Assembly: GCA_963823535.1 (NCBI GenBank) | Contig: CAWGLZ010000001.1 | Location: 62,001 to 126,000 of the forward strand | DNA length: 64,000 nucleotides | Direction of reading: 5' to 3' | Source of the DNA: RPQJ01 sp963823535 | Lineage (GTDB): Bacteria > Pseudomonadota > Gammaproteobacteria > Steroidobacterales > Steroidobacteraceae | Shown here: piece by piece, positions 45,518 to 54,901 of the stretch | Numbering within the stretch: the first letter of the stretch is position 1 | Layout of the letters: each line of letters opens with the position of its first letter | The notes under the pieces: generated by a model | Seen by the model: only the letters and a program-made list of their open reading frames with translations | Told to the model about the DNA's origin: nothing | Databases searched by the model: none | Made by a program: the position numbers and the translations under genes

Positions 45518-46983
45518 GCACAGAGATGGTCGTCAACGTCAGTCCCCGCGAGACCCGCGCCGCACTGCTGGAGAACGGCATCCTGCAGGAACTGTTCGTC
45601 GAACGCGCGAGCCGGCGCGGCCTGGCGGGAAACCTCTACAAGGGACGGGTGTCGCGCGTGCTGCCCGGCATGCAGGCGGCGTTCATCGACATCGGGCTCG
45701 AGCGCACCGCGTTCCTGCACGTCTCGGACATCGTCCAGCCCGCGGATGCCGAGGGCCCGGTGGATGCCCCGCGCACCGACAGCATCCGCGAACTGGTGGG
45801 CGAGGGCGCCGACATCCTGGTGCAGGTGCTGAAGGACCCGCTCGGCACCAAGGGGGCCCGCCTCACGACCTTCATCACCATCCCGTCCCGCTACCTCGTG
45901 TACATGCCCTACGGACACGGCGTCGGCGTTTCCGCGCGCATCGAGAACGAGGCGGAGCGGCAGCGACTGCGCGAAGCCATGCAGGCGTACGCACCGCCCG
46001 GCATATCGGGCGGCTACATCGTGCGCACCGCGGCGGAGGGCGCCACGGGCGAGGCGCTGCGGGCCGACATGCTGTTCCTGGGCAAGCTGTGGGACGTGCT
46101 GTCGGAGAAGGCGAGCCGGGCAGCACAGGGCGACCTGGTCCACGAGGACCTCGCACTGCCGCTGCGACTGATGCGCGACCTGGTGGGCGAAGGCGTGGAC
46201 CGCGTGCTGGTCGACAACGAGCGCACCTGCGTGCAGATGCGCGAGTTCGCGGCGACGTTCATGCCCAGCCTGGAGGTCCGGGTGGAACGCTACACGGGCA
46301 GCCGCCCGATCTTCGACCTGCACGGCGTCGAGGAGGAAATCCAGCGTTCGCTCGACCGCAAGGTGGCGCTCAAGTCCGGCGGCTACCTGATCATCGACCA
46401 GACGGAGGCGCTCACGACGATCGACGTGAACACCGGCGCCTACGTCGGACACCGCAACCTCGAGGAAACGATCTACCGCACCAACCTCGAGGCGGCCGTC
46501 GCGATTGCGCGCCAGCTGCGCCTGCGCAACCTCGGCGGGATCATCATCATCGACTTCATCGACATGGGCGAGGAGGAGCACCGTCGACAGGTGCTGCAGG
46601 CGCTGGAGAAGGCTCTCGCCAAGGACCATGCGAAGACGCACGTGTCCACCGTGTCCGCGCTCGGCCTCGTCGAAATGACGCGCAAGCGTACCCGCGAGAG
46701 CCTCGCCCACCAGCTGTGCATGCCGTGCCCGGCCTGCGACGGCCGCGGTTTCCTCAAGACGCCCGAGACGGTCTGCTACGAGATCTTTCGCGAGATCCTG
46801 CGGCAGGTGGGACAGTTCGACCTGCAGCAGCTGCTGGTCCTTGCGCACCAGGACGTCATCGAGCGGCTCCTCGACGAGGAATCCGCCGCCCTCGGCGAGC
46901 TCGAGGTGCTGGTCGGCAAGCCGATCCGGCTGCAGACGGAGTCGCTCTACGAGCTCGACCAGTACGACGTGGTGCTGATGTGA
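45514..46983 (+). CDS. rng: Ribonuclease G
   Basis: 489 residues, the same as E. coli RNase G. Matures the 5' end of 16S rRNA and degrades mRNA. S1 domain near residues 40-130 (YKGRVSRVLPGMQAAFIDIGLERTAFLHVSD). The catalytic Asp residues are in TTIDVNTGAYVG and IIIDFIDMG. The zinc-link cysteines are in CMPCPACDGRG. There is no RNase E-type C-terminal scaffold. Stop overlaps the yhdP start (GTGA). Confidence 0.96.
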   Translation: MSTEMVVNVSPRETRAALLENGILQELFVERASRRGLAGNLYKGRVSRVLPGMQAAFIDIGLERTAFLHVSDIVQPADAEGPVDAPRTDSIRELVGEGADILVQVLKDPLGTKGARLTTFITIPSRYLVYMPYGHGVGVSARIENEAERQRLREAMQAYAPPGISGGYIVRTAAEGATGEALRADMLFLGKLWDVLSEKASRAAQGDLVHEDLALPLRLMRDLVGEGVDRVLVDNERTCVQMREFAATFMPSLEVRVERYTGSRPIFDLHGVEEEIQRSLDRKVALKSGGYLIIDQTEALTTIDVNTGAYVGHRNLEETIYRTNLEAAVAIARQLRLRNLGGIIIIDFIDMGEEEHRRQVLQALEKALAKDHAKTHVSTVSALGLVEMTRKRTRESLAHQLCMPCPACDGRGFLKTPETVCYEIFREILRQVGQFDLQQLLVLAHQDVIERLLDEESAALGELEVLVGKPIRLQTESLYELDQYDVVLM

Positions 46984-49900
46984 GCGAACCGGCCGGGCGC
47001 GGCCGATCCGCCCGGGTGTGGCGCGTCTCCGCGGGCATCGTCGCAGTCGCCCTCATCCTGGGGGCGCTCGCCCTCGGCGCGCTGCGCTTCGCGCTGGCGC
47101 GCGTCCCCGAGAATGCCGCACGCATCCAGCAATGGGTCGAGCAGCAGACCCAGCTCAGGCTGGAGTTCACCGGCATCGACGCGCGCCTGCGCGGGTTCGG
47201 ACCGGAGGTCGTGATGAGCGGCGTCCGCGTCCTCGATCGCGATGGCACGCAGGCACTGTTCGAGACACGCGAGGCCACGGTCGGACTCGACGTCTGGAAC
47301 TTCTTCCGGACGGGAGACCTGGTGGCGGGGCGGGTGCGCTTCGGCGGACCCGAGGTCACGCTGGTCCGCCTGGCGGATGGGCGCATCCGGCTGCTGGGAC
47401 AGCGGGAGCGGACGACGGATCGCCCGCCGTTCGACCTGGACCGCCTGCCCGCCGGCCGGCTCGAGATCGAGGATGCGACCGTGCACTACCGGGACCTGAA
47501 GACGGGGCGAGGGCCGTGGACGCTCGAGCAGGTCGGGCTCAGCCTGCAGCGCGCCCGCGACTCGGTCGAGGTCGCAGGCAGCGCCCGACTGCCGCGCGAA
47601 CTCGGCTCGCTCGTCGCCTTCGAGGGCAGCCTGAGCGGCTCGCTGGATCACTTAGATCAGCTCGAAGCGCGCGTCGCGCTCGATTTCAAGCGGCTCGACA
47701 TTGCGGGCGTCGCGCAGCTGCTGCCCGCGGCCGGGGCACGGCCGCTCTCGGGGGCGGGGCCGGTGAGCGCCGTGATGGCCGTTTCGAAGGGCCGGATCGA
47801 CCAGCTCCGACTCGAGGTGGCGCTGGCGGACGTCGCGATCGACCTGCCGCTCAGAAACGTGCCGACGATCCAGGCGGTCGAGATTTCGGAGCCCTACCGC
47901 GAACCGGGTGCCTCCCCGCTCAGCATGCCCATGGCCGACAAGAGCTTCGTCGAGCGGCCCGCTACCGGCATGCCGGGACAGGCCCGCTACTCATCACTGG
48001 CCGGACAGTTCCGCCTGCGGCGCGAGGGCAGAGCCTGGACGTTCCGCGCCAGCGACGTCGTGACCCAGCGCGAGCCCGGCCAGGCAGCATCGAAGGCGTC
48101 GCTCGCCGGCCGCTGGACGGGTCACCCCGCGAGCGCGTTCGAGCTGAGGCTCGATGCGAGTGGCTTGAACGTCGCGGATGCGTGGCCGCTGGTGCTCGCC
48201 ACGGCGCCGCCGGGTTTCGATCGCTGGGCCGGACTGCAACCGTCCGGAGCGATCCGTGGCGTGCGGGCGGAGATCGTCCGCGATCGCGCGGGCTCGGAGC
48301 CGCGGTTCGCTGTCTCCGGCAGTGTCGCCGACCTGGCCTTGCGGCCCATCGCGCGCTGGCCCGGTCTCTCGGGCCTGACGGCGAGCTTTTCCGGAACCGA
48401 GCAGCGCGGCAGGCTGGCCCTGCGGGCCGAGTCGCCGTCCGTCGAGTGGCCCCGTCTGTTCAGGGCTCCCATCAGCGCGCAGCGCGTGGACGCAGACATC
48501 GACTGGCGTCGCGACGGGGCGGCCTGGATCGTGGCCTCGGACGATGCCAGCGTCATCCATCCCCAGGCGAGCGCCGGTGGATCGTTCGAACTGCGCTTCG
48601 GGCTCCGCGGCCGTTCGCCGGTCCTCGCGCTCGAGGCGCACGTGGACCGGCTCGAGGCCGCGCTGGTGCCTCACGTGCTCCCGGTGGGTCGCCTGCAGCC
48701 ACGCTCGATCGTATGGATGGAGCGCGCCTTCCAGGGGGGCGTTGTGAGCAACGGTCGCGTGTCTTACCGCGGCCCGGTGCGCAAGTTTCCGTTCCGCCAG
48801 GGTGAAGGCGAGTTCGTCGCCAGTGCCGACGTGAGCGACGGCAGGCTCGATTTCCTGCAGGGGTTTGCGCCGCTGTCGGGCGCCGCAGGTTCCGTCGAGT
48901 TCCGCAACGCCGGACTGCGCGCGGAGTTGCGGGCTGGCAGTGTCGGTGGCCTGCGGCTGCTCGGGGCGGAAGTCGCCATCGAGGATCTCAAGGCACCGAC
49001 CCTCGAGATCGAGGCGCGCGCGAGTGGAGACCTCGCCAAGGCGCTTGCGGTCGTGCAGGGCAGCCCGCTCGGTCCCCAGCTCGGCGCGCAGTTCATGCAG
49101 CTCACCGGCGCCGGTCCGGCCGATTACGAGTTGCGGCTGATGCTGCCCACGCAGGACGTCGAGCAGCGGGACTACACGGTGCGGACCCGCCTGCACGGCG
49201 CGTCGGTGTCGTTGCCGGCCCTCCGTGCCCCCGCCACGCGCGTGACGGGGGAGATCGAGATCCACAACTACGAAGTCCGCGCCGAGGCACTGCGCGGCAT
49301 GATCCTGGACGGACCGTTCGAGCTGGCGGTGCAGCCGGGCCCGGTCGGTGGCCCGGTCACGGCGTCGGTGCGGCTGCAGGGTTCGGGCCGTGCCGCCGGT
49401 GCGAGGCTGCCTGGCTTCATCGGCCTGCCGGAGACCGTGGGCATGTCGGGCGTTGCGACGTGGCAGCTCGAGGGCGTGCTGGAGCGACGCGGCAAAGGGG
49501 CGCAGTGGCCGGCCCGGTTCGCGGTGAAGAGCGACCTGCGTGGCCTCGGCATCGACGCGCCACGTCCGTTCGGCAAGGTACCGGCCGAGGTCCGCCCGAC
49601 GCGGGTCGCGCTCGAGCTGGTCGGCCGGGGCCGCAACGAAGTCCGCATCGAGTCGGGCGCCGCCCGGGCAGTCCTTGCATTTGCCGAACGTGACGCACGG
49701 CGCTGGGACCTCGAGCGCGGCGCCGCGCGCTTCGACGGCGAGACGCCCAGCCTGCCGTCGCGCCCGGGGCTGCACGTGGCCGGCGCCTGGCCGGAGTTCG
49801 ACCTCGGCGAGTGGCTGGCCCTGCGCCCGGCGAAGGCCGGGGAACGGCGACTGTCCGACTGGCTCGGCCCGGTGGATGTCCACCTCGACCGTGCGCAGGT

Positions 49901-50972
49901 GCTGGGATTCGAGTTTCTCGACGTCACCGCGCGGATGGAAGCGCTCGCGGAGGCCTGGCGCATCCAGGTGAGCGGACCCTCGGCCGAGGGCGTCATCATG
50001 GTGCCGGTGGACTTCGGCGGTCCGCAGCGGCTGGATCTCGACCTGCGGCGACTGGTGCTGCAGTCCGCGAAGCAGCGGGACAGCTCGGCGAGCGTGCGCG
50101 AGTCGGATCCCCGTGAGTTGCCCGCACTCTCGGTCAGGGTCGACGAGTTCAGCTGGCAGGGCCGCCGCTTCGGCGAGCTGCGCGCGCAGGTGGACCGGGA
50201 TCCGCGGGGACTGCGCCTGGCGAGCTTCGCGACGCAGTCCACCGATTTCAGCCTGACCGGCAAGGGTTCGTGGCTGGTCGAGGACTCGAGCCCGCGCACA
50301 CGCCTGTCGCTGGAACTTTCGAGCGGCGACCTCGCGGCGGCCTCGCGCGCACTCGGGTATCGCGAAGCGGTCGATGCCGAGCGCGTCGCAGCCACGGCGA
50401 GCCTGAGCTGGCCGGGTGGGCCCGCGGAGGACGCGATCGCGCGCATGGATGGCACGCTGCATCTCGAGCTGGACCGGGGCCAGCTGCGGGGCGTCAACCC
50501 CGGCGCGGGCCGCATGCTCGGACTCATGAGCATCGTCGAGCTGCCGAGGCGGCTGTCGCTCGATTTTCGCGACGTCACCGACGAGGGGCTATCCTTCGAT
50601 ACCGTGAGGGGCGACTTCGAGGTCAAGGCCGGCAATGCCTACACGCAGAACCTGCTGTTGCAGGGCGCGGCGGTGGACATCGGCGTTGTCGGACGCACGG
50701 GCCTCGCCACGCAGGACTATGAGCAGACCATCGTCGTGAGTGGCAATCCGAGCGGGCCGATCACCGTGGCGGGTGCGCTGGCCGCGGGGCCGGTGGGCGC
50801 TGCAGGGGCACTGCTCATCTCGCAGCTGTTCAAGGGACAGTTGCAGGGCCTGGCCCGCGTCTACTACCGGGTGAGCGGGCCGTGGTCGGATCCAACGGTC
50901 GAGCGCATTTCGGCCACCGCCGGCGGCAATGTGGCTGCCGGCGATTCTGCGACGGAGGACCCGCCGCCTTGA
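46980..50972 (+). CDS. yhdP: YhdP-family AsmA-like protein (phospholipid transport)
   Basis: 1,330 residues from GTG 46980, overlapping the rng stop. One N-terminal membrane anchor (about residues 14-38, SAGIVAVALILGALALGALRF) is followed by a very long beta-rich periplasmic region typical of the DUF3971/AsmA-like repeats. The C-terminal block (ARVYYRVSGPWSDPTVERI) is the family end. YhdP, with TamB and YdbH, bridges the periplasm to carry phospholipids to the outer membrane in E. coli. Stop overlaps the nit start (TTGA). Confidence 0.9.
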   Translation: MSEPAGRGRSARVWRVSAGIVAVALILGALALGALRFALARVPENAARIQQWVEQQTQLRLEFTGIDARLRGFGPEVVMSGVRVLDRDGTQALFETREATVGLDVWNFFRTGDLVAGRVRFGGPEVTLVRLADGRIRLLGQRERTTDRPPFDLDRLPAGRLEIEDATVHYRDLKTGRGPWTLEQVGLSLQRARDSVEVAGSARLPRELGSLVAFEGSLSGSLDHLDQLEARVALDFKRLDIAGVAQLLPAAGARPLSGAGPVSAVMAVSKGRIDQLRLEVALADVAIDLPLRNVPTIQAVEISEPYREPGASPLSMPMADKSFVERPATGMPGQARYSSLAGQFRLRREGRAWTFRASDVVTQREPGQAASKASLAGRWTGHPASAFELRLDASGLNVADAWPLVLATAPPGFDRWAGLQPSGAIRGVRAEIVRDRAGSEPRFAVSGSVADLALRPIARWPGLSGLTASFSGTEQRGRLALRAESPSVEWPRLFRAPISAQRVDADIDWRRDGAAWIVASDDASVIHPQASAGGSFELRFGLRGRSPVLALEAHVDRLEAALVPHVLPVGRLQPRSIVWMERAFQGGVVSNGRVSYRGPVRKFPFRQGEGEFVASADVSDGRLDFLQGFAPLSGAAGSVEFRNAGLRAELRAGSVGGLRLLGAEVAIEDLKAPTLEIEARASGDLAKALAVVQGSPLGPQLGAQFMQLTGAGPADYELRLMLPTQDVEQRDYTVRTRLHGASVSLPALRAPATRVTGEIEIHNYEVRAEALRGMILDGPFELAVQPGPVGGPVTASVRLQGSGRAAGARLPGFIGLPETVGMSGVATWQLEGVLERRGKGAQWPARFAVKSDLRGLGIDAPRPFGKVPAEVRPTRVALELVGRGRNEVRIESGAARAVLAFAERDARRWDLERGAARFDGETPSLPSRPGLHVAGAWPEFDLGEWLALRPAKAGERRLSDWLGPVDVHLDRAQVLGFEFLDVTARMEALAEAWRIQVSGPSAEGVIMVPVDFGGPQRLDLDLRRLVLQSAKQRDSSASVRESDPRELPALSVRVDEFSWQGRRFGELRAQVDRDPRGLRLASFATQSTDFSLTGKGSWLVEDSSPRTRLSLELSSGDLAAASRALGYREAVDAERVAATASLSWPGGPAEDAIARMDGTLHLELDRGQLRGVNPGAGRMLGLMSIVELPRRLSLDFRDVTDEGLSFDTVRGDFEVKAGNAYTQNLLLQGAAVDIGVVGRTGLATQDYEQTIVVSGNPSGPITVAGALAAGPVGAAGALLISQLFKGQLQGLARVYYRVSGPWSDPTVERISATAGGNVAAGDSATEDPPP

Positions 50973-51784
50973 CGCGTGTTGCCGCGATACAGATGGTGTC
51001 TTCGTCCGATGTGGGGCAGAACCTCGAGGTGGCGGGCCGGCTCCTGCGCGAGTCGCGGCGACAGGACGCGCGCGTCGCGGCCCTGCCCGAGAACTTCGCG
51101 TTCATGGGGATCGCCGAGGCGGACAAGTTCGCGATCGCGGAAGACGAAGGTACCGGGCCGATACAGTCGGCCATCGCGGAGCAGGCCCGACAGCTCGGCC
51201 TGTGGATCGTCGCGGGTACACTGCCGCTCAGGGTGCCGGGCGAGCCACGGCTTGCGGCCGCGAGCCTCGTCTTCGACGACTCGGGACGGCAGGTCGCCCG
51301 CTACGACAAGATCCACCTGTTCGACGTCGCGATCCCGGGCAAGGACGAGCGGTACCAGGAATCGGCCTCGGTGCGACCGGGTGACACTCCCGTCTGCGTC
51401 GATACGCCGGCCGGCCGACTGGGCATGGCCGTCTGCTACGACCTGCGCTTTCCCGAGCTCTTCCGTCGACTGCTCGGACTCGGTGCAGAGTGGTTCTGCC
51501 TGCCATCGGCGTTCACCGCGCCGACGGGCCGCGCGCACTGGGAGCCATTGCTGCGCGCACGGGCCATCGAGAACCTCTGCCACGTAGTGGCGCCCGCACA
51601 GTCCGGATTCCACGACAATGGTCGCGAAACCCATGGAAACTCGATGATCGTGGACTGCTGGGGCCGGGTCCTGGCACGACTGCCCCGGGGTAGCGGGGTC
51701 GTGTTGGCCGATATCGACCTCGTCCGACAGCGCGAGCTCAGGCAGAATTTCCCCTGCGTCGACCACCGGCGCCTGCCATCCTGA
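50969..51784 (+). CDS. Nitrilase-superfamily amidohydrolase (Nit1/deaminated glutathione amidase type)
   Basis: 271 residues from TTG 50969, coupled to the yhdP stop. Catalytic triad: Glu41 (LPENFAFMG), Lys114 (YDKIHLFDV) and Cys156 (AVCYDLRFPE). The RYQESASVRPGD and AFTAPTGRAHWEPLLRARAIEN blocks match the Nit1/YbeM group, which removes deaminated glutathione. Start codon choice rests on the overlap, since no ATG precedes the conserved VAAIQMVS strand. Confidence 0.9.
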   Translation: MTRVAAIQMVSSSDVGQNLEVAGRLLRESRRQDARVAALPENFAFMGIAEADKFAIAEDEGTGPIQSAIAEQARQLGLWIVAGTLPLRVPGEPRLAAASLVFDDSGRQVARYDKIHLFDVAIPGKDERYQESASVRPGDTPVCVDTPAGRLGMAVCYDLRFPELFRRLLGLGAEWFCLPSAFTAPTGRAHWEPLLRARAIENLCHVVAPAQSGFHDNGRETHGNSMIVDCWGRVLARLPRGSGVVLADIDLVRQRELRQNFPCVDHRRLPS

Positions 51785-51789
51785 AGACT

Positions 51790-53292
51790 ATGCAGCTCCA
51801 GATACCGCCCGCACTGTTCTCGCCCCAGGCGCTCGCCACTCCCGCCGGCCCCGTGACGGATCCGCTTGCGGTCGCGCGCAGTGCGCTGCTGGCGCCGGCC
51901 GGACTCGACGAGGACGGTGTCGCGCGCGTCCTCGGCGACGTCATGGGCCACGCCGTCGACTACGCCGACATCTACTTCCAGATGATCCGCGAGGAATCCT
52001 GGGCACTCGAGGACGGCATCGTGAAGGACGGCGCGCACAGCATCGACCACGGGGTCGGCGTGCGCGCGCTGGCGGGCGAGAAGACCGGCTTCGCGTATTC
52101 GGACGAAGTGGTGCTGCCGGCGCTGCTGGAGGCCGCGCGGGCCGCGCGGGCGATCGCCAGGACGGGTGCCGCCGGTTCGGTGCAGGCGTGGCGAGCGCAG
52201 GGCGGTCGCGGTCTCTACCTGCCGATCGATCCGGTGGACACGCTCGGCGACACCGAGAAGGTTCGCCTGCTCGAGGACATCGATCGCGAAGCGCGCAGGC
52301 TCGACGCCCGCATCGGCCAGGTCATGGCCAGCCTGTCCGCCTCGTACGACACGATCCTCGTGCTGGCGAGCGACGGCACGCTGGCGGCGGACGTGCGGCC
52401 GCTGGTGCGGCTGAACGTCTCGGTCATCATCGAGCACGAGGGGCGTCGCGAGCAGGGTTATGCGGGCGGCGGCGGGCGCTTCGCCTACACCGAGTTCCTG
52501 GCCTCGGGACGCTGGCGCGAACTGGTCCGCGAGGCGGTGCGGACGGCCCAGGTCAACCTCGAGGCGGTGCCGGCACCGGCGGGCACGATGACCGTCGTGC
52601 TCGGCTCGGGCTGGCCGGGCGTGCTGCTGCACGAGGCCGTGGGACACGGACTCGAGGGTGATTTCAACCGCAAGGGCACGTCCGCGTTCAAGGGGCGGAT
52701 CGGCCAGCCCGTGGCGGCGCCCGGCGTGACCATCGTCGACGACGGCACGCTCGTCTCGCGCCGTGGTTCGCTCAACGTCGACGACGAGGGCACGCCCACG
52801 CAGTGCACGACGCTGATCGAGCGCGGCGTGCTGAAAGGCTACCTGCAGGACAAGCTCAACGCGCGGCTCATGGGCGTATCACCGACCGGCAACGGGCGGC
52901 GCGAGTCCTTCGCGCACCTGACGCTGCCGCGGATGACCAACACCTACATGCTGCCGGGCGCGCACGCACCGGAGGAGATCATCGGGTCCGTTGCGAAGGG
53001 GCTCTACTGCCGCAACTTCGGTGGCGGCCAGGTGGACATCACGTCCGGCAAGTTCGTCTTCTCGGCGAGCGAGGCCTATCTGATCGAGAATGGACGCCTC
53101 GGCGCACCCGTGAAAGGTGCCACGCTCATCGGCAACGGCCCGGACGTCATGACCCGCGTCTCCATGGTGGGCAACGATCTCAGGCTCGACGATGGCGTCG
53201 GTACCTGCGGCAAGGACGGCCAGGACGTTCCCGTCGGCGTCGGGCAGCCGACGCTGCGCGTGGACGGCCTGACGGTCGGCGGAACGGCCTGA
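51790..53292 (+). CDS. tldD: Metalloprotease TldD
   Basis: 500 residues, slightly longer than E. coli TldD (481). Forms the TldD/TldE heterodimer that degrades unfolded peptides and matures microcin B17-like peptides. The zinc motif HEAVGH is at residues 281-286, followed by GLEGDFNRKGTSAF. The partner gene pmbA (tldE) is at 57109. Only 5 bases follow the nit stop. Confidence 0.95.
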   Translation: MQLQIPPALFSPQALATPAGPVTDPLAVARSALLAPAGLDEDGVARVLGDVMGHAVDYADIYFQMIREESWALEDGIVKDGAHSIDHGVGVRALAGEKTGFAYSDEVVLPALLEAARAARAIARTGAAGSVQAWRAQGGRGLYLPIDPVDTLGDTEKVRLLEDIDREARRLDARIGQVMASLSASYDTILVLASDGTLAADVRPLVRLNVSVIIEHEGRREQGYAGGGGRFAYTEFLASGRWRELVREAVRTAQVNLEAVPAPAGTMTVVLGSGWPGVLLHEAVGHGLEGDFNRKGTSAFKGRIGQPVAAPGVTIVDDGTLVSRRGSLNVDDEGTPTQCTTLIERGVLKGYLQDKLNARLMGVSPTGNGRRESFAHLTLPRMTNTYMLPGAHAPEEIIGSVAKGLYCRNFGGGQVDITSGKFVFSASEAYLIENGRLGAPVKGATLIGNGPDVMTRVSMVGNDLRLDDGVGTCGKDGQDVPVGVGQPTLRVDGLTVGGTA

Positions 53293-53317
53293 CGGCCCGA
53301 GCACCGCGCACACGCCC

Positions 53318-53536
53318 ATGTGGATCCCGCGCCCGATCTACGAAACGCTCCCCTACGCCTACATGGGGACGGGCGTGGCGCTGCTCGGCGCGGCCTATTT
53401 CCTGGAGCGGGGACCGCGAGGCCTGATGCTCGCGATCGGTGCGGCCCTGCTGACCGCGGGACTCGTGCTGTGGATGCGGCGTCGCGACTACCGGGCCAGC
53501 CAGTCGGAATACGACTCGCGCTCGCTCGACGACTGA
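53318..53536 (+). CDS. Small two-helix membrane protein of unknown function
   Basis: 72 residues. Two hydrophobic segments (YAYMGTGVALLGAAYFLE and GLMLAIGAALLTAGLVLWM) are separated by the charged turn RGPRG, then a polar C-terminus RRRDYRASQSEYDSRSLDD. This is a helical hairpin with both ends probably cytoplasmic (positive-inside). It lies 25 bases after tldD, on the same strand, and may be its last cistron. I do not recognise the family. Confidence 0.7.
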   Translation: MWIPRPIYETLPYAYMGTGVALLGAAYFLERGPRGLMLAIGAALLTAGLVLWMRRRDYRASQSEYDSRSLDD

Positions 53537-53551
53537 CGCGGCGCGTCCGCG

Positions 53552-54775
53552 CTACTCCTCGATCTCCGCGTCCTCTTCCTCGTCCACGTCCGCGTCGTCC
53601 GCACGCGGGGGCGCCTCGCGGAAATACGCGAGGTCGTGGCGCCCGACCTGGACGACGTCGCCTTCCTTCAGCCGCTGGCGCCGCACGCGCTTGCCGCGGA
53701 CGAAGACGCCGTTCGTGCTGTTCAGGTCCTCGATGACGCTGCCATCGGGGGTCGTGACGATCTGGGCGTGGTGCCGGCTGACGACCTTGCTGTCGATCTG
53801 CAGGTCGTTGTCCGCCGTGCGGCCGATCACGCAGCGCCCCGGCACGAGGTAGGTCTCGCTCACGACCTGCCCCTCGAGGGAAAGCACGAGACGCCCCACG
53901 GGCGGCTGTTCCTGGCGCGAGGTGTCGTCCAGTGAGGCTTCCGCGTGGGTCGACGTGCGTGCAGCGTACTCGACCCACTGCAGCTCGCCGATCGCGGCGG
54001 CCAGGTCCTCCGTGGACACGCTCGCGTGGTCCTGGGCGAACGCCGCGAGCAGCGCGGTGTCGCACAGCGTGTTCACCAGGCGCGGGATCCCACCCGTGTA
54101 GCGGTAGATCACCGGAAAGGTCTCGGGTTCGAAGAGCGTGCGGTCGCCGGCGCCCGCGACGCGCAGGCGATGCCGGACGTACTCGGTGGTGTCCTCCTCG
54201 CTCAGCGCCGACAGGTGGAAGCGCAGCCGGACCCGCTGCTTGAGCTGCACGAGATCGGCCGAGTCGAGCTTGGGATTCAGCTCGGGCTGGCCGGCGAGGA
54301 TGATCCGCAGCACCTTTTCCTTGGTGGTTTCCACCCCCGACAACAGGCGGATCTCCTCGAGCACCTTGTTGCTCAGGTTCTGCGCCTCGTCGACGATCAG
54401 CAGCACCTTGCGTCCGTTCGCATACTGCTCGATGAGGAACTCGTTCAGGGTCGCAAGCAGTTCCGCCTTGCGCATCTTGAACGGGCTGAAGCCGAACTGG
54501 GCGAGCGCGGTCTGCAGGAACTCGATCGGCGAGATCTGGGTCTGGTTGATCTGCGCCACCACGACGTCCTGGTTGACCTCCTTGAGGAACGTCTCGATCA
54601 GGGTCGTCTTACCGGCGCCGATCTCGCCAGTGATCACGACGAAACCGTCCGTGAACCAGATCGTCGACTCCATGTACGCCTTGGCGCGCGCGTGGATCTG
54701 GCTCAGGTACAGGAACGACGGGTCCGGGCTCAGCCGGAACGGCAGTTCACTCAGCTGGAAATGTTCGAGGTACAT
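53552..54775 (-). CDS. ExeA/GspA-like AAA ATPase fused to an FHA domain
   Basis: 407 residues. Residues 1-270 are an ExeA/TniB-type AAA module: MYLEHFQLSELPFRLSPDPSFLYLS start, Walker A GEIGAGKTT (50-58), Walker B VLLIVDEAQN, then sensor region ILAGQPELNPKL and GGIPRLVNTLCD. A linker leads to an FHA domain (about residues 305-385) with the phospho-threonine loop GRTADNDLQIDSKVVSRHHAQI and STNGVFVRGKRV. The last 16 residues are almost all Asp/Glu. ExeA proteins pair with ExeB for type II secretin assembly, but no ExeB or secretin is nearby. FHA suggests a Ser/Thr-kinase input. Role unknown. Confidence 0.85.
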   Translation of the reverse strand: MYLEHFQLSELPFRLSPDPSFLYLSQIHARAKAYMESTIWFTDGFVVITGEIGAGKTTLIETFLKEVNQDVVVAQINQTQISPIEFLQTALAQFGFSPFKMRKAELLATLNEFLIEQYANGRKVLLIVDEAQNLSNKVLEEIRLLSGVETTKEKVLRIILAGQPELNPKLDSADLVQLKQRVRLRFHLSALSEEDTTEYVRHRLRVAGAGDRTLFEPETFPVIYRYTGGIPRLVNTLCDTALLAAFAQDHASVSTEDLAAAIGELQWVEYAARTSTHAEASLDDTSRQEQPPVGRLVLSLEGQVVSETYLVPGRCVIGRTADNDLQIDSKVVSRHHAQIVTTPDGSVIEDLNSTNGVFVRGKRVRRQRLKEGDVVQVGRHDLAYFREAPPRADDADVDEEEDAEIEE

Positions 54776-54795
54776 GCGCTGTCACCGAGCGTACC

Positions 54796-54823
54796 ACTAT
54801 ATGGCGCAGAGCCTGCCGCGCAA
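54796..54823 (-). promoter_or_regulatory. Candidate promoter of the AAA-FHA gene
   Basis: On the minus strand, TTGCGC (54823-54818), 16-base spacer, TATAGT (54801-54796), about 20 bases before the ATG at 54775. The gap between purK and this gene (54776-54901) holds nothing else I can identify, so this gene is probably transcribed separately from purEK. Confidence 0.55.
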
Positions 54824-54901
54824 CCTTGCGGTCCGTCACAGTCCCGGCCGGGTCGCGGCCGCCCGTGCTGCGACCGTGCAACACGCATCACACGGCGCCC
54901 G

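Noticed and set aside
47994..50462. 822-codon open frame antisense to yhdP
   Set aside because: No recognisable domain, and yhdP shows a proper membrane anchor, coupled start and family C-terminus.
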